5,428 nucleotides of DNA from Desulfobacterales bacterium. Lineage in GTDB: Bacteria; Desulfobacterota; Desulfobacteria; Desulfobacterales; 4be13. Below are positions 4,471-5,428 of this stretch, in pieces. The position numbers and the translations under genes are program-made. Under the pieces are notes generated by a model. It saw only the letters and a program-made list of their open reading frames with translations. It ran no database searches and was not told the origin of the DNA. The stretch lies in the NCBI GenBank assembly GCA_029940115.1, contig JAOZRQ010000482.1, positions 1 through 5,428 on the forward strand, given 5' to 3'. The stretch's first letter is position 1. Every line of letters starts with the position of its first letter.

Positions 4471-5122
4471 TTGTGGGAATCTCCACGGCCTGTTCCAGCA
4501 GATTGTCATACTCCACCTGCACTGGTCCTTGGGGCAGGGTTTTGAGCATCTCATGGACAAGGTAGGCGATCCGTTTTTCGCGGGACGCGCCTTTGTGCAT
4601 GAGAAGATTCATGAGCATGTTCACCGGATCGGCCTGAAATTGCCGGTGCGCGGTCCGCCACTGCTCGGCCTGCCACAGGACTTGGCCCGTCTCACAATGC
4701 AACAGCCGGAGCGAACAGGAGACCACCACCGCGTCATATACCCCGGAATGGATATCCGCGGATTGGTCAATCTGTCCCCTCAGCACGGCGTCACAGTTCA
4801 GCTTCTTCCCAAGCCGTTGCAGGGAGATTCCTGCAAGCTGTCCCGGGGTCTGAACCCCGAGTTTCCCCATCACGGTCCGGACCTTGCCAACCCTGATCTT
4901 CGAATACCCCCTCGCGGTCAGCCTTTGGTAAACCTCGTCAAACAAGGCGGTCTCGATGCCAGGCTCCAAGCTCATGTTATCCATGGGAAGAACCGCGATG
5001 ACATCCGGTTTGAATCGTTCAAACTCCGGGTGTGCCTTCCATTCCTCTCTTACCGAGAGATCCGCCCCATAAGCCGGGGAGATGAAAAGCATTGCCAAAA
5101 AAATGACCACAAGTTTGTGCAT
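4466..5122 (-). CDS. DUF799/GNA1162-like periplasmic protein
   Basis: This is a 218-residue protein. The start is the ATG at 5122, preceded by AAGGAGGA and followed by a cleavable signal peptide (MHKLVVIFLAMLFISPAYGA, cut near residue 20). A longer in-frame start at 5203 would bury this signal behind 27 residues and has no ribosome site. The mature part follows the DUF799/GNA1162 pattern from memory: VIAVLPMDNMS (41-51), a helix with DEVYQRLTARGYS (62-74), a GVQTPGQL turn, then LGKKLNCDAVLRGQI (104-118), VVVSCSLRLLHCETGQVLW (132-150) and a C-terminal helix. Typical family members are lipoproteins; this one has no lipobox Cys, so it should be soluble in the periplasm. The family commonly neighbours CsgG-family lipoproteins, as here, with a 262-base repeat-filled gap. 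The usual small DUF4810 partner is absent from that gap. The precise role of the family is not established. Confidence 0.8.
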   Translation of the reverse strand: MHKLVVIFLAMLFISPAYGADLSVREEWKAHPEFERFKPDVIAVLPMDNMSLEPGIETALFDEVYQRLTARGYSKIRVGKVRTVMGKLGVQTPGQLAGISLQRLGKKLNCDAVLRGQIDQSADIHSGVYDAVVVSCSLRLLHCETGQVLWQAEQWRTAHRQFQADPVNMLMNLLMHKGASREKRIAYLVHEMLKTLPQGPVQVEYDNLLEQAVEIPTK

Positions 5123-5127
5123 GACAA

Positions 5128-5135
5128 TCCTCCTT
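5128..5135 (-). promoter_or_regulatory. Shine-Dalgarno deciding the DUF799-like start
   Basis: AAGGAGGA on the - strand ends five bases before the ATG at 5122. This fixes the start in front of the signal peptide rather than at the in-frame ATG at 5203. Confidence 0.8.
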
Positions 5136-5249
5136 ATCCTTAGGGAACTACCAAGAAATAATTTACCCGCTTTGCTGTCTATGCTGCCTGACCGCAGGGA
5201 CATTTTTTTCTGAAATAGGTATTTTATTTCATAATGAACTCCCTTAGTT
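5136..5249. other. Upstream region of the - strand cluster
   Basis: This leader should contain the promoter of the DUF799-like gene. It has A/T-rich patches (for example TAAAAT on the - strand near 5222-5227), but I could not pair any with a convincing -35 element at normal spacing, and no operator symmetry stands out. With the MITE-like element and the last 55 bases, which show nothing I can name, it makes a gene-free end of 306 bases. Confidence 0.4.
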
Positions 5250-5365
5250 TTTTTGTACAGGACAAAAAAAACGATTGAGGAGAGAAACCCGGCTTTTTAT
5301 TGCAGTTTGGAAGTCGGACCGTTTGGAAAAAAGCCGGGTTCCTCGATTCTTTGTTCTGTACACAG
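5250..5365. mobile_element. MITE-like element, 116 bp, with inverted ends and 8-bp direct repeats
   Basis: TGTACAGGACAAA at 5254-5266 is matched, as reverse complement with one mismatch, by 5350-5362 (TGTACAGAACAAA). Further in, CGATTGAGG faces a similar CGAGG, and AACCCGGCTTTTT at 5286-5298 pairs perfectly with 5328-5340 around a 29-base loop. CCTTAGTT occurs on both sides, at 5242-5249 and 5366-5373, as expected for a target duplication. No transposase is encoded, so it would be a non-autonomous element moved by an unknown transposase. A regulatory stem-loop is the alternative. It lies upstream of the DUF799-like gene. Confidence 0.65.
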
Positions 5366-5428
5366 CCTTAGTTCTTAAAGGTTTCCCGAAATATTCTCCG
5401 ATCCCCATGAAGTCCTTTCAAACAGGGT

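Noticed and set aside
4307..5143. + strand 278-codon frame opposite the DUF799-like gene
   Set aside because: It is antisense to a gene with a clear family pattern, signal peptide and ribosome site. The frame begins in repeats.
5123..5203. Longer start of the DUF799-like gene at 5203
   Set aside because: It has no ribosome site and would bury the signal peptide, while the ATG at 5122 has AAGGAGGA at correct spacing.
5143..5250. Sigma-70 promoter for the - strand cluster
   Set aside because: TAAAAT-like hexamers exist on the - strand, but none has a credible -35 box 16-18 bases upstream.
5286..5340. Rho-independent terminator
   Set aside because: The stem is strong, but the loop is 29 bases, the T and A runs are inside the stem rather than after it, and outer inverted ends with flanking direct repeats fit a MITE better.

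Overview
The window reads as a chromosomal stretch of a Gram-negative bacterium rich in intergenic repeats. Signal peptides, an outer-membrane-type lipoprotein, a secreted caspase and dense short-period intergenic repeats are what one sees in large-genome Desulfobacterota such as filamentous sulfate reducers of the Desulfonema type. That placement is an inference from style, not proof.

Layout. On the + strand, the 3' end of an unrecognised gene (to 183) is followed by a small exported Ig-like protein (open from 271 to 723). The best ribosome site and ATG of that protein, at 221-236, are out of frame with it by one base across a run of nine G residues. The convergent gap 724-910 holds telomere-like GGGTTAA arrays in inverted orientation around a hairpin core. 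On the - strand, reading from right to left, lie three exported proteins: a DUF799/GNA1162-like periplasmic protein (5122-4466), a CsgG-family lipoprotein (4203-3541) and a 640-residue secreted caspase-like peptidase (2833-911). All three starts were moved to, or confirmed at, ATG codons with strong Shine-Dalgarno sequences in front of signal peptides.

The gaps between these genes are unusual. Between the lipoprotein and caspase genes lies a 51-bp minisatellite of about eight copies (2994-3394), with a 102-bp higher-order alternation and a hairpin in every copy. It is bracketed by hexamer repeats. Between the DUF799 and CsgG genes are two inverted arrays of seven-base repeats around a perfect 22-bp palindrome. 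Heptamer arrays also sit directly upstream of the Shine-Dalgarno sites of both the CsgG and caspase genes. At the right end is a 116-bp MITE-like element with terminal inverted repeats and an 8-bp flanking direct repeat.

Functional reading (inference): CsgG-family lipoproteins and DUF799 proteins are known genomic partners in an outer-membrane lipoprotein set. Here they are joined by a secreted caspase whose N-terminal domain looks like the same kind of fold, followed by two Ig-like domains. The convergent Ig-like protein may belong to the same set. The result would be a cell-envelope caspase module of unknown trigger and substrate.
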